NCBI GenBank assembly: GCA_017391545.1
Contig: JAFOYD010000164.1
Span: 1-15,935 of the forward strand
Source of the DNA: Lachnospiraceae bacterium
GTDB lineage: Bacteria > Bacillota > Clostridia > Lachnospirales > Lachnospiraceae
DNA length: 15,935 nt
Direction of reading: 5' to 3'
Positions 15,165 through 15,935 of this stretch are shown here, one piece after another. The notes beneath the pieces were generated by a model. That model did no database searches, had not been told where the DNA came from, and saw only the letters and a list, made by a program, of their open reading frames with translations. Every line of letters begins with the position of its first letter. Position 1 is the stretch's first letter. The position numbers and the translations under genes are program-made.

Positions 15165-15935
15165 ATGATTGAACATATATCGATACAGGAGAAAGAGCGA
15201 TTCAAACAGCAGGAACTGCATTTTCAGCAGCAAAGTGAGCATATGTTGAGAGATTCACAGCTACAGGTCAGGGAACGTACAATGCTTGGCAGGAATGAGA
15301 CTGAGTATTATGGCGGTATGCTGAGCAGGGAGCTTGAAGCACAAAATGATCTGGCGATGGAGCATGCGAGGAATACGCAGAAGGACATTGAGGCGGAGAG
15401 TAAAAAGAGCCGCGACAAGCGCAGAAAACAATATGAGGAGAATCAGATTCTGCATGGCAGTAATGTCACAATGGAAACAGCCGCCATGCAGCGAAACCTT
15501 GTCCGGTATCAAAAGGACTGGAAAAAAGAACAGAAAAAACTGGAAAAAAGCAGTGAAAAAGATATCAAAAAGGCGGCAGGTGCAGTGGATGTATCCACAG
15601 ATTTATTTAATATTACCATGATTAAGGGTTCCAGGCAGCATATCGACATCAAACGCATCATGCGTGCCTGTGATCTGTTAGCGTGGTTTCAGCAGAACAG
15701 AGGGCAGATTGATCGACTTCCAATTGACCAGCGTGTGAAAATTAACGCAGGAATTGTGGCACTGCCGAGGCTGCTCGATGCCAGAAATGCGCTGCTTGCC
15801 AGTCATGCGCTTGATGAGAATGGAGCCATCAGTCAGCGTGCACAGGGAGATGAGGGGGGAGTCTTCCAATATTGGCATCGCCGAGATGATACAGGAGCAG
15901 AGAATGCTCACGCATACTGCAGCAGTGGAGCAGGC
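15165..15935 (+). CDS. Paralog of the 905-residue helical protein, 3' partial and apparently frameshifted
   Basis: The frame runs off the right edge (257 codons visible). GAGGTGA lies just before the ATG, 45 bases after the HATPase stop, so the two genes are likely co-transcribed. Residues 1-230 match the N-terminal module of the protein at 10343: both start Met-Ile, and the second copy has YGGML (49), EAQND (58), KDIEAES (73), VTMETAAM (101), RQHIDIK (157) and a DENG block (217). After codon 231 the frame reads unrelated residues. The +1 frame (from 15859) instead reads ESSNIGIAEMIQEQRML, which matches ESANSGITELIREREML of the paralog. So one extra base probably lies in the G run at 15854-15859. 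It is either a broken copy, a switchable gene, or a sequence error. As a protein class it is a candidate second CIS cargo. Confidence 0.75.
   Translation, partial: MIEHISIQEKERFKQQELHFQQQSEHMLRDSQLQVRERTMLGRNETEYYGGMLSRELEAQNDLAMEHARNTQKDIEAESKKSRDKRRKQYEENQILHGSNVTMETAAMQRNLVRYQKDWKKEQKKLEKSSEKDIKKAAGAVDVSTDLFNITMIKGSRQHIDIKRIMRACDLLAWFQQNRGQIDRLPIDQRVKINAGIVALPRLLDARNALLASHALDENGAISQRAQGDEGGVFQYWHRRDDTGAENAHAYCSSGAG
15854..15859 (+). repeat. Six-G homopolymer at the frame break of the second paralog
   Basis: Six consecutive G within the paralog starting at 15165. With five G the frame stays joined to the homologous downstream frame, and the spacing from the DENG block to the ES(A/S)N block becomes 11 residues in both paralogs, without gaps. 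Confidence 0.7.

Overview
The window is a compact run of genes all on the + strand. Strong AGGAGG-type ribosome binding sites, moderate GC (roughly mid-40s % by eye), FtsE-, SpoIIE- and RsbV/W-type proteins and the general protein style suggest a low-to-mid GC Firmicute, probably a Clostridia/Lachnospiraceae-like gut anaerobe. The taxonomic call is inference. The locus looks like the baseplate/assembly end of a phage-tail-like contractile injection system (CIS, eCIS type). The sheath, tube and spike genes would lie to the left, outside the window.

Layout. (1) 1-5312: three baseplate genes, namely two tandem baseplate-J/gp6-like proteins (the first cut by the left edge) and a tail-protein-I-like (TIGR02242-type) protein. 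(2) 5356-7993: a regulatory/membrane cassette with a STAS anti-sigma-antagonist-like protein, an FtsE-like ABC ATPase without a visible FtsX, and a membrane sensor carrying HAMP and SpoIIE/PP2C phosphatase domains. (3) 8008-10350: a two-module AAA+ ATPase of the type that accompanies eCIS (Afp15/Pvc15-like). (4) 10343-14423: a 905-aa helical protein with Gly/Ala-rich hydrophobic stretches, a small acidic protein that resembles YbjN/secretion-chaperone folds, and a GNAT acetyltransferase. A clear intrinsic terminator follows (14466-14504). (5) A good sigma-A-type promoter (14555-14583) starts a second transcription unit with an RsbW/SpoIIAB-like HATPase (14667-15119) and a second copy (15165 to the right edge) of the N-terminal module of the 905-aa protein.

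How they may work together. The STAS protein, the PP2C phosphatase and the HATPase kinase are the three parts of a classic partner switch, here interleaved with CIS structural genes. A membrane Cache-HAMP-PP2C sensor would dephosphorylate the STAS protein, which would then titrate the kinase. No sigma factor is visible, so the output could be transcription, assembly or firing of the injection system. The two paralogous helical proteins (shared N-terminal ~250 residues) are the best candidates for cargo/effectors, with the small acidic protein and the GNAT as possible chaperone and modifier.

The second paralog has one extra G in a six-G run (15854-15859) that breaks its reading frame. Removing one G gives a gapless local match to the first paralog. 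It is therefore a candidate phase-variable site, a decayed copy or a sequence error.
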